Assembly: GCA_029243025.1 (NCBI GenBank) | Contig: JAQWSU010000030.1 | Span: 62,001 to 126,000 of the forward strand | Source: Pirellulaceae bacterium | GTDB lineage: Bacteria; Planctomycetota; Planctomycetia; Pirellulales; Pirellulaceae | Direction: 5' to 3' | DNA length: 64,000 bases | Part shown: positions 36,898-45,258 of the stretch, piece by piece | How positions within the stretch are numbered: position 1 is the stretch's first letter | How the letters are laid out: each line of letters opens with the position of its first letter | Made by a program: the position numbers and the translations under genes | Notes under the pieces: model-generated | What the model was told of the DNA's origin: nothing | The model's input: the letters and a program-made list of their open reading frames with translations, nothing else | Databases searched by the model: none

Positions 36898-37521
36898 TCA
36901 ACTTAGTTTGATGGGGAGGAAGCTACCTTCTTCGGTTTGATAACTGCTGATTTGGCCCGTTTCGAACTCGTAAACCCAGCCGTGCAAGCCTAATTCTTCT
37001 CGCTCGATGGCCGCAGCTACTGAGGGATGAGTACGCAGGTTCTCAAGTTGAACCAGCACATTTTCTTCCACGGTTGCCGACAATCGGGCTGCCGGGTCAG
37101 TGATTTGAGCATGATTTGTTTCCATCATCTCAAGCGTGGATTCCGCGTGCTTGAGCCAGGAACGGACGGCAGGGAGTTGCTGCAGTTGTTCTTGATGGAG
37201 CAAGCCGTTCATCGCTCCGCAATGAGAATGGCCACAAATGACGATGTCTTTGACTCCCAGTACGCTGACTGCATATTCAATGGTGGCAGCTTCGCCGCTG
37301 TCGCCCAAACCATATCGAGGAACGAGGTTGCCAGCGTTTCTCAAAATAAACAATTCACCTGGCTCGGTCTGAGTCACTAGATTCGGATCGATGCGAGAAT
37401 CCGAACAAGTAATGAATAAGGCTAAGGGATTTTGCCCTCTTACCAGATCCGTAAATAGACCTTGCTTGGTGACAAAAACTTCTTTTTGAAACTTGTCCAT
37501 GCCCGCGATAAGTTTTTGCAT
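36898..37521 (-). CDS. can: Beta-carbonic anhydrase
   Basis: 207 residues. The zinc ligands are in ITCSDSR (Cys and the Asp/Arg pair) and in GHSHCGAM (His and Cys), the beta-class pattern. The enzyme interconverts CO2 and bicarbonate in the cytoplasm. A second ATG (residue 8) could be the start. The gene precedes the SulP transporter gene by 84 bases on the same strand, an arrangement seen for bicarbonate uptake pairs. It has no signal peptide. Confidence 0.95.
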   Translation of the reverse strand: MQKLIAGMDKFQKEVFVTKQGLFTDLVRGQNPLALFITCSDSRIDPNLVTQTEPGELFILRNAGNLVPRYGLGDSGEAATIEYAVSVLGVKDIVICGHSHCGAMNGLLHQEQLQQLPAVRSWLKHAESTLEMMETNHAQITDPAARLSATVEENVLVQLENLRTHPSVAAAIEREELGLHGWVYEFETGQISSYQTEEGSFLPIKLS

Positions 37522-37696
37522 GATGGAAACACTTCCAATCTTTGAGTCTTTTGATTTCAGTCGATGGTTTGTTCAAAACAAACTGACGATAACGGACGTT
37601 TGGCGAGACTATCGGCCGGGCGCATTTGCCAGAATTGACCGTAGTAATGGAGACTTGCTAGGTGTTAGCATATGCACCCATCGCGAGACAGTTAAA

Positions 37697-37993
37697 CTAA
37701 ACCACCAATGGCGCAAGACAGCCGTTCGAATATCGATGGCCCGTAGGGTGGAGTAGATTTGATAGATGCTGGAGAGGTTGTTGACTCAGTGCGGGACGCT
37801 GTCTGCCTTGTGGCGGACGCTCCTTAAGGTACCAGGCTCGTCGTGGGCGGCTGGCATGAAATTCTTCAGAAATCACTTCCGCTTCCAGTGGTTCAGAACT
37901 GCTCAATGAAGGGATTTCTGACACTGGTATGAAAGCAAACAGACTGAGGCAAAGGGCACCCATCAGCTGAAATGATCGGTGGATCGGACTCAT
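37697..37993 (-). CDS. Possible small exported protein
   Basis: About 98 residues from ATG 37993. A hydrophobic run (FQLMGALCLSLFAFIPVSEIPS) near the start looks like a signal peptide. The rest is basic and Pro/Gln rich and resembles nothing I know. The stretch lies in a gene-poor region and the codon pattern is not convincing. Confidence 0.3.
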   Translation of the reverse strand: MSPIHRSFQLMGALCLSLFAFIPVSEIPSLSSSEPLEAEVISEEFHASRPRRAWYLKERPPQGRQRPALSQQPLQHLSNLLHPTGHRYSNGCLAPLVV

Positions 37994-39095
37994 GTGCAAT
38001 CAAGATTTCCAAAAACAACGTTGTTCAACCACATCTTCTCTCCAGTTCACAACCGTACGAAAGACCGGAAAGTACGAAACGCTGCGACAAATTACAAGTT
38101 TATTCGCGCTGGATTAATATAGGTTACCAGGAGGCAAAATGACAAGGTATCGATTGTTGCTAAGTCAAAACGCAAGCAAAATGTCCGCCAACGAAGCGGC
38201 TAAGCTTTTGGCCCTGAGATTTTAAAGTCTCTTGACCACCGCGTTTTGTACGGCTACTCGGCGAACGTTGCCATGAACTGCATGCACTTATTCATTTGGG
38301 GCAGGGGGTGAGTTTTTGTCCAGCCCGCACGTCTTCATTGTATCTTCATATTGAAGCAAACGCGGATGCAGGTTCGGAATGGCTGTCAACATGTGAACGG
38401 CTGGTCGTACGCAGTTATTGCGCCGAAGCTTCTTTGAGCAAATAGCACGATGTCGTGGTGAAATCGGTGAAAGGAGGTGAACTGGCAGCCAAGAAAATCA
38501 AATTCAACGCGCTGGTCGTGCTAGCATACTTGCGATTGATCGGCTGTTTGACAATTGGCCTGAAACTCGCAACAGGCCGGTTGGTTACGAAGCAGCTTTT
38601 CAGCGTTCGTGTTTCCCGTCGTTGCCGTATTTTGGAATGGTCGCTGGATTACTTTAAATGGCGCACTAATGAGCGTTGTCGTGAAGCCTTGGGGCAAGCG
38701 GATGCCGTTCGGAATCTAGCGGCGAGAGTTCGCGACCGTCTTTGGCTCGTTCTTGTTCTTCGGCACCGTAAAAGTGGAAAGCTGGGCGCTGCCGAAAAGA
38801 TTTAGTCTTTTTGCGGAAAGCACCGAATGTTTTGCCGTGTTCGATGCTGGCAAGTTGTATGGATTAAGCTTTTTTTGGCGAGGATCAAGTCGGTAGAGGT
38901 TGTATCAAAGAATTGATTTGCTCGTGTCGTGATAGCACCGGAATAGGTTGAATCTTAATGTTTAATCCTATTAGGACTCGCCGATGTTTGATTTGCAACG
39001 CCTTTTCGAAGGTTACATCGGAACTCTGCTCGGCGAACAGCACTTAGCAGCAGTACATTTTTACCCAGCAGGCCTAAATTTGCCGGAGTCATATC
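37994..39095. other. Gene-poor region of about 1.1 kb upstream of the porin
   Basis: No confident gene. It includes a short frame (38139-38225, listed separately), a 116-codon frame at 38455-38805 (GTG start, KSVKGGELAAKK..., no family recognised) and a frame (38984-39172) that overlaps the porin start. I call the last two unlikely. The porin promoter should lie in the right-hand end. No RNA gene was recognised. Confidence 0.5.
38139..38225 (+). CDS. Possible 28-residue small ORF with a strong ribosome-binding site
   Basis: ATG 38139 follows CAGGAGG with a five-base gap, one of the better Shine-Dalgarno sites in the window. It encodes 28 residues ending in AAKLLALRF and a TAA at 38223. Coding status is uncertain because short frames can have a good site by chance. 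Confidence 0.3.
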   Translation: MTRYRLLLSQNASKMSANEAAKLLALRF

Positions 39096-40496
39096 ATGGA
39101 TCGATATGGGTGCAGTCGAGCGCTACTGATCTTGTTGTTTTCGACGTTTGTGTCGAGTCATTCGATAAGTAGTGAACTCGGTTTTTCAGGTGAGTTTGAT
39201 GATTCGCCAGCAGAGACAATGACCGTTTCAAAAACCTCTTTTGATCATTTGCTGCGACGTCTTGACGAGTTGGAAGCAACTGTCCTCGAAGACAAGGTTG
39301 CTGAGGAAGCTTGCCAGGAAGTCAAGATTATTAGCAAGCCCACGCAGAAGTGGTTTGGACGTCTGCATCTCGACTATTGGGGTTTCCCCAATGAGTCACC
39401 CTTGGCGAACGAGTTAGAGACAGGGGATCCGAATACACAGCCTGGCGACTTCATTGGTTTCCGCCGCCTGAGATTTGGTGTGTCGGGCAAGGTCAATGAG
39501 ACCATGAGATACAAAATTGAAATGGAGTGGGCGGTTCCTAGTGAGCCGACGATGAAGGATGCTTTTTTCGGATGGACCGAGTTGCCATTTTTGCAAACAG
39601 TTTTGCTCGGTAATCAAAAACGACCTTATGGATTGGATACGTTGAACTCCAGTCGTTACAACGTCTTTATGGAACGTCCTTTTGTCGTTGAAGCGTACAA
39701 CCAAGATGCTCGACGGATTGGTCTTCAGTCCTACGGCGTGTCGGAAAACGAGCGTTGGAATTGGCGATACGGTACGTTCTTGATGGATGATCTTCAAGGC
39801 TTAGGTCATCAACGAACTAACAACTACCAGCCGGAAGTTGCCGCGCGTCTAGCGAACACGATTTGGTATGACGAAGTTTCCGGTGGCCGTGGATACGCTC
39901 ATTGGGCCATTTCGGGTGCAGCCTGCTTTCCGGGTGGAGGCGATGATGGGCGATTTCGCACACGACCTGAAGCTCGAAGTAAGAACCGTTGGCTTGATAC
40001 GGGTAATTTTAATGCCAACAGTTACCAACTATGTGGCCTCGAGGGTGTAGGCAACTTCGGTTCGCTTTCCGTCGTCGGTGAGTATATGTTTTCCCAAGCT
40101 CAGCGGTTCAATCAAGCGGACGTTAATTTCGGTGGTGGATACGTCTACGTCGCCTACTGGCTGACCGGTGAATATACGCCCTGGGATCGACGGACTGGAT
40201 GTATTGGTCGCACGAAACCCCTCGAGAACTTTTTCTTGGTTCGTAACTGTGACGGTGGCTGCAGTTGTGGATGGGGAGCATGGCAGATCGCTGGACGTTA
40301 CTCGTATGGTGATTACACGGATGAGAACGTATTGGGCGGGATCGGTGAAAGCTTCACCTTTGGCTTGAATTGGTGGTGGAATCCTAACGCTCGGATGCAG
40401 TTTAACTACCTCAATGGTCAAATCAGTGACCGACTCGTTGCCGGTGACGCTGGGGACTACAACATCTTCGGTGCTCGTTTCATGGTCGATTTCTAG
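39096..40496 (+). CDS. Outer-membrane porin, OprO/OprP-like
   Basis: 466 residues with a signal peptide (RALLILLFSTFVSSHSISSE). A short coiled-coil-like segment (DHLLRRLDELEATVLEDKV) is followed by a beta-rich domain with many Tyr, Trp and Gly, ending in FMVDF, as outer-membrane barrels do. FIGFRRLRFGVSGKVNETMRYKIEMEWA resembles phosphate-selective porins O/P. In the later part are four Cys (CIGRTKPLENFFLVRNCDGGCSCGWG), not usual for a porin. GGAG lies about 8 bases before ATG 39096. It is followed by the Cys-rich gene, 92 bases downstream on the same strand. Confidence 0.85.
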   Translation: MDRYGCSRALLILLFSTFVSSHSISSELGFSGEFDDSPAETMTVSKTSFDHLLRRLDELEATVLEDKVAEEACQEVKIISKPTQKWFGRLHLDYWGFPNESPLANELETGDPNTQPGDFIGFRRLRFGVSGKVNETMRYKIEMEWAVPSEPTMKDAFFGWTELPFLQTVLLGNQKRPYGLDTLNSSRYNVFMERPFVVEAYNQDARRIGLQSYGVSENERWNWRYGTFLMDDLQGLGHQRTNNYQPEVAARLANTIWYDEVSGGRGYAHWAISGAACFPGGGDDGRFRTRPEARSKNRWLDTGNFNANSYQLCGLEGVGNFGSLSVVGEYMFSQAQRFNQADVNFGGGYVYVAYWLTGEYTPWDRRTGCIGRTKPLENFFLVRNCDGGCSCGWGAWQIAGRYSYGDYTDENVLGGIGESFTFGLNWWWNPNARMQFNYLNGQISDRLVAGDAGDYNIFGARFMVDF

Positions 40497-40588
40497 ACCG
40501 GATTACAGGAGGCTCGTCCTTCCGAGGCGGCCATTACCGCTAGAGATATTCAGCCAGAAAAAGGTTAAATTCATTAAGAGGCTTAACG

Positions 40589-41242
40589 ATGAAAAATATT
40601 TCTCGCCTGATCCCTGTGATCCTATTGCTTTGTTTCGTCACGTCCATTTGGGCGGGTAAGCATGCAAGCAACAACCCCTGTTGTTGCAAGACGGAGTGTC
40701 CACGCTGCGATCACGTTTGTGAGCTCTCTGTCGATTTAGAGGACGTAGCGAAGAACTGTTATTGCGTCGAGGAGAAAGCCGTCTGTATTCCTCGTATCGT
40801 GTTCCCGTGGCAGAAAAGGGCTTGCTGTGGAAGCCCCAGTTGTGATGGAAGTTGCGACGGTGTCTGCGACGATTACTGTGACGGGAATTGCAATGGCAAT
40901 TGTGGAGTCAAGTGTTGCCGTTACAACAATGGCGCTTGCACCAAATATGTACGCGTACTGAAAAAATTCGAGTACAAGTGTAAGGTCTGCAAGTACGAAT
41001 GGAACGCGGAGCTTCCCCAATGCGGTGCAGATGGTTGTTGTGGCAATGGTTGTGATGTGAGCGTGGAAAAACATCACGAGCATGAATCGGAAGGTGAAGG
41101 GCATCACGTTCCCAAGGCTCCGCCAGAAGCGACTGCTAAGAACGCAGCACCGAAGGCATTACTTTTGGGGAAAAGCACTCCGTCGGGTGTCAAGCAACGT
41201 ACCAAGGCTTTGAAGTCAGCTTTTAAGATTTGGTCGAAATAA
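40589..41242 (+). CDS. Cys-rich exported protein of unknown function
   Basis: 217 residues with a signal peptide (LIPVILLLCFVTSIWAGK). The mature part holds about 26 Cys, including CCCKTECPRCDHVC, a Cys/Asp/Gly ladder (SCDGSCDGVCDDYCDGNCNGNC), and KCKVCKYEW. The C-terminal third is poor in Cys and rich in His, Lys and Ala. The pattern suggests disulfide-rich or metal-binding segments on the cell surface. It follows the porin on the same strand and is followed by a good terminator. I recognise no family. Confidence 0.8.
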   Translation: MKNISRLIPVILLLCFVTSIWAGKHASNNPCCCKTECPRCDHVCELSVDLEDVAKNCYCVEEKAVCIPRIVFPWQKRACCGSPSCDGSCDGVCDDYCDGNCNGNCGVKCCRYNNGACTKYVRVLKKFEYKCKVCKYEWNAELPQCGADGCCGNGCDVSVEKHHEHESEGEGHHVPKAPPEATAKNAAPKALLLGKSTPSGVKQRTKALKSAFKIWSK

Positions 41243-41311
41243 CATGAGGTCGCAACCCGCTCGAATTCTGTTTGCGAGGTGAGTGGAATTCCACCGTTTT
41301 TGACTTTTGTT

Positions 41312-41346
41312 GGCCCGCACGCGTTTATCGCCTGCGGGCCTTTTTT
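41312..41346 (+). terminator. Rho-independent terminator
   Basis: GGCCCGCA and TGCGGGCC pair around a 13-base loop, followed by six T. It ends the porin/Cys-rich transcript. Confidence 0.85.
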
Positions 41347-41695
41347 GGCTAGAGAATCACGTTCTGCTGCTTCGACCCATGCTGTTGGCCGATCCAAGGG
41401 CGATTAATCAAGCTGAACATCTGGGTGGGAATCCGCTGGCTGAAGAAGGAAAACGGTGAACTCAGGCTACTGGAGTCAGGCTTCGGCAGCTTAACTTGGT
41501 AACGAATCTAGCGACGTTTATGGCTCGGAGTTACCATAGAAACTACGGTATCTGTCGGTCAGGGCGCCTTTCAAAAAGGTCTGCCAGCGGATATTCACCA
41601 AAAAATCTCGGCACCGAATGCGAAACAATCGCTGGTTATCGCGGGTAGTAGTCTTCGGGATCGTCTGCTTTTCGTTACGAGTCAAATTGAATCAT
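41347..41695. other. Intergenic region upstream of the secretin-like gene
   Basis: About 350 bases without a supported gene. It may contain the promoter of the 41696 gene. An alternative upstream start for that gene lies at 41618. Confidence 0.4.
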
Positions 41696-44600
41696 ATGAG
41701 TATTTCTGAGTTGTCTAATTCTCTGACCTTTTCGTGTCGGTTTGTCGTGTTGGTCGCCTGTCTGATGATGGACCCATCAACGACCGCGATGGCTGCAGAC
41801 CCCACGTTTGTGGGTCAGCTTTCCACCATGGTTCGTCCTGAGATCGCCAGGGAGATTGAGCTTTCGCCTCGTCAACTGGATCAATTGAATCGACTGATCG
41901 ATCGTCGCGAATCCGAGGCACTCGAGCTGGCCATTTCATCGCGAGGGCTCGAAGCGGCTGCCCGAAAACAGAAACTTGCCGATTTTGTGACTGAATCTGA
42001 GCGACAAGGATTCAAGCTGTTAAGTTCTCGCCAAGCAGCCGCGTTCCGAGTCACGCAGTTAAAGGAAAAAGGCTTGGGCGCATTAGGTGATGCGGACGTT
42101 GCCACTAAGCTTGATTTGAAAAAGGAACAAAAGCAACAAGTTCAGCAATTGCTGCAAGCGCGTGATCAAGAATTGACGGGAGCCGACTCGTCGCGCCGAG
42201 CAACCGTGCGAGCTGAATATGAACGGCAACTCAACAAAATTCTGAATGAAACGCAACGGCAAAACTGGGGCCGCATGACGACGGTCGATCGTGATTTGGC
42301 AGCCTCCGAAGGAAGTAAAGGGGAGCAAGTCGTTGACAAGGTCGCCACTGGCGACCCCGATCGGTCTGTTGGCACTGACGATCAACGCCAAGCGGGACCG
42401 GCCTCGGGCAATGGACAGTTGCGATTTAATTTTCGTTACGCACCCTGGAGCGACGTGCTGGACTGGTTCGCCGAGCGAGCCGATTTATCCTTGGTATTGG
42501 ACGCGCCACCGCCGGGAACCTTCAATTACACCGATAATCAGAGCTACACTCCGGCCCAAGCGATCGATCTCATTAACAGTGTCTTATTGACGAAGGGCTA
42601 TGTTCTGGTTCGTCGCGAGAGAATGTTGTTGCTGATCAATTTAGAAGATGGCATTCCGCCCAATCTAGTCACGACGGTGCCGGTCAGCGAACTGGATCGT
42701 CGTGGTGAATTTGAGTTGGTGAGTTGCTTGTTCCCATTGGAACGTGTGGCTCCGGAAGAGGCCGAAGAGGAAATTAGTGCCTTGATCGGACCGCAGGGAG
42801 CGGTCCAAGTCCTCTCCAAGGCAAAACAGTTGTTGGTGACTGAAACGGCTGGACGCTTGCGGACCATCCGGGATGTGTTGCAGGCGGTGGAAGATCCAGA
42901 TGACCTGCGCAGTCGGCAAGTAACCTTGGTCGATCTGAAACATGTGCGACCGACGGAAGCGTTGCCCGTCATTCGCCAAATGATGGGATTTCCCGAGGAG
43001 ATGGATGCTGCGCCGGATGGATCGTTTCGGATGACGGTGGATCCCTCGGGCAGGCGGTTAATGCTGAAGGGAAAGGCCGATTTGATTTCGCAAGTGGAAA
43101 ATATCATCGAGTTAGTTGATGTGCCTCCGAGTCAGGGCATTCTGGACACCCCGCAGATCGAGTTTTACAGCGTTCAGTCCGCTGATCCAGAGTCCGTGTT
43201 ACAGGTCGTCGAGACCTTGTTGGCAGACGAACCCGACGTGCGTTTGGCGTCGGATCCGAAAACGGGCAACCTAGTGGCCATGGGCCTTCCTTCTCACCAT
43301 GCGACGATTCGGGCGACGCTTGACCAGATGGAACGAGATGGTCAGTCGATTGAAGTTTTGAAATTGCGCTATATCGATCCGCAACTTGCGATGCTATCGA
43401 TCAACAAGCTGTTTGGTTCGGGGGAGGAAGGTGGCCGAGCGGCACCTCGTGTTGATGCGGACATCACAACTGGACAATTGATGGTTCGTGGAACCAAATC
43501 GCAGATTGAACAGATCCGCGCACTGATGGAGAAAATGGGGGAAATGGATGCGGACGAATCGAGCGATCTCCAAAGGTCACGAAACGTTCGACTCCTGTCG
43601 ATGTCACCCGGTGAAGCCAGCTCTTTATTAGAGAAAGCGGGACAAATCTGGCCGACCATGCGCAAGAATCGGATTCGTGCCTTCGTACCTGCCGAAGGTC
43701 GCTCGATTGTCCCCAGCGACAACCCGACCGATTCAGACGGCGATGCTTCGAATACCCCCGATGGTCCGCCAGAAAAACGTCGCATCTCCGTGCCGGGGAC
43801 CTTGCGAAGTGGTCAGCATGATCGATTCCAGGAGATTTGGGCAATGGATGATTCTCCGATTCCGACTGCCCGGAAGGAGGCTCCCGAAATCGACCAAGCA
43901 AGCCTGCCATGGCTGGGTATGACCCCTATCTCTCAACTCATGGTGCTTTCACCTCAATCGGATTCCACTCAGCCGAGTCGTTCGACCCAGGAGAATGCGG
44001 ATGTGATGAGCGATTTGGCTGCAATCGCGAAGGACAATCGCGAAAGTGTTCCTGGTGCCGATATCGTGGTAGCCGAGAGTCCGCAAGGATTGATGATTGC
44101 TTCTCGTGATCTTGAGGCATTGAACGAGTTTGAACAACTGTTACTGTCATTGTCAGAACGCGAGATGGCGGGCAGCGAATTTGCTGTCTTTTATCTGCGG
44201 CACGCGACGGCGGAATCTGCCGCTGCTGTCCTGATGGATGTGCTGGGAGGAGGCGGTGCATCGTCGGCGAACAGTGCACCCGCGGGCGGGGGCCTGTTGG
44301 GCAGTCTCGCCGGTGCGGCTTTGGGAGATGCGGGCGGCGGGCTTGTTGGATCATTGTTAGGCCTCGATGGCGATGGGGGGGCTGCGTCTTATTCATCATC
44401 CGGATCCTTCAAAATTATCTCTGAACCACGTCTGAACTTTCTCATCGTGCAAGCCAATCTTCAAGACATGCAGTTAATCGAAGCGATGTTGGAAGTGATC
44501 GATCAACGCAAAAGCACGGTCGTTGTAGAGACCATCCCGGCTCCGAGATTAATTCCTGTTCGTAACACGAGTGCAGAAGAAATCGCGGGGATTGTGCGGG

Positions 44601-45151
44601 AAGTTTATGCGAACCGACTTGCCAATGGTGGCGGGTCACAACGGCAGCCGTCACCGGAGGAGTTCATCAAGGCTCTGCGTGGTGGCGGAGGCAAAGGTGG
44701 CGGAGATCGTGCTGCGGAAGAACAAAATAAATTGACAATCGGTGTGGATAAACGGCGGAATTCATTGGTTGTTGCTGCTCCTGATGCTCTGTTTGAAGAA
44801 GTGAAAGTGTTAGTTGGGCATTTGGATCAAGTAGATAATGCGGTGATGGAAATGACACGCGTGATCACGTTGCGGAAGGCCGATCCGGAGTTGGTGCGGC
44901 AGGCCCTGGCTCAGTTGGTCGGCGAAGCGCCCTCCGCCTCTACGAATCAAATTCCGACGTCGACCGCTTCGGGCGGTGGTAGTTTATCCTCCAGCAAATC
45001 GGCGGATTCCGCCTCACAGTCGCAAAAAAAACGGGGCGGATCCCGACCCGGTAACGATTTGAACGAGATGCGCCGCGGCCTGGAATTCATGCGAGCTCTC
45101 CAGCAATCAGGCTCTGGCGGTGGTAAGCGATCGGGCCGTGGTAGACGGTAA
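41696..45151 (+). CDS. Secretin-like N-domain protein without a secretin barrel
   Basis: About 1,151 residues from ATG 41696, chosen because it gives a signal peptide (RFVVLVACLMMDPSTTAMAA); an upstream ATG at 41618 would add 26 residues. After a charged helical segment come several repeats of the secretin N1/N2 type: for example LRFNFRYAPWSDVLDWFAER (N0-like), VTLVDLKHVRPTEALPVIRQMM, IEVLKLRYIDPQLAMLSINKLF, FAVFYLRHATAESAAAVLMDVL and MTRVITLRKADPELVRQAL. Gly-rich linkers (GGGGASSANSAPAGGG, GGGGKGGGDR) lie between late repeats. The C-terminus is Ser/Gly/Lys rich and shows no secretin barrel motif. It may form a periplasmic ring or scaffold and not the outer-membrane channel. It is transcribed alone. 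Confidence 0.82.
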   Translation: MSISELSNSLTFSCRFVVLVACLMMDPSTTAMAADPTFVGQLSTMVRPEIAREIELSPRQLDQLNRLIDRRESEALELAISSRGLEAAARKQKLADFVTESERQGFKLLSSRQAAAFRVTQLKEKGLGALGDADVATKLDLKKEQKQQVQQLLQARDQELTGADSSRRATVRAEYERQLNKILNETQRQNWGRMTTVDRDLAASEGSKGEQVVDKVATGDPDRSVGTDDQRQAGPASGNGQLRFNFRYAPWSDVLDWFAERADLSLVLDAPPPGTFNYTDNQSYTPAQAIDLINSVLLTKGYVLVRRERMLLLINLEDGIPPNLVTTVPVSELDRRGEFELVSCLFPLERVAPEEAEEEISALIGPQGAVQVLSKAKQLLVTETAGRLRTIRDVLQAVEDPDDLRSRQVTLVDLKHVRPTEALPVIRQMMGFPEEMDAAPDGSFRMTVDPSGRRLMLKGKADLISQVENIIELVDVPPSQGILDTPQIEFYSVQSADPESVLQVVETLLADEPDVRLASDPKTGNLVAMGLPSHHATIRATLDQMERDGQSIEVLKLRYIDPQLAMLSINKLFGSGEEGGRAAPRVDADITTGQLMVRGTKSQIEQIRALMEKMGEMDADESSDLQRSRNVRLLSMSPGEASSLLEKAGQIWPTMRKNRIRAFVPAEGRSIVPSDNPTDSDGDASNTPDGPPEKRRISVPGTLRSGQHDRFQEIWAMDDSPIPTARKEAPEIDQASLPWLGMTPISQLMVLSPQSDSTQPSRSTQENADVMSDLAAIAKDNRESVPGADIVVAESPQGLMIASRDLEALNEFEQLLLSLSEREMAGSEFAVFYLRHATAESAAAVLMDVLGGGGASSANSAPAGGGLLGSLAGAALGDAGGGLVGSLLGLDGDGGAASYSSSGSFKIISEPRLNFLIVQANLQDMQLIEAMLEVIDQRKSTVVVETIPAPRLIPVRNTSAEEIAGIVREVYANRLANGGGSQRQPSPEEFIKALRGGGGKGGGDRAAEEQNKLTIGVDKRRNSLVVAAPDALFEEVKVLVGHLDQVDNAVMEMTRVITLRKADPELVRQALAQLVGEAPSASTNQIPTSTASGGGSLSSSKSADSASQSQKKRGGSRPGNDLNEMRRGLEFMRALQQSGSGGGKRSGRGRR

Positions 45152-45258
45152 TCACGGGGCGTTAAAGGTCCCGTGAATCCGAGCGCGAACGGTGTCTGTT
45201 CACGACTTTTTCGGCGCTAGGATGTTCCGAGCTTCTCTTGTCATGTATCCTGCTGGTC

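Noticed and set aside
38205-38240. Possible tRNA-Leu-like anticodon stem (GAGA...TCTC around TTTAAAA)
   Set aside because: The loop and flanking arms do not form a cloverleaf; it is only a short inverted repeat.
38455-38805. 116-codon frame in the gene-poor region
   Set aside because: GTG start without a suitably placed ribosome site and no recognisable family; kept out of the gene list.
38984-39172. 62-codon frame before the porin
   Set aside because: It overlaps the porin signal peptide by 77 bases and shows no motif.
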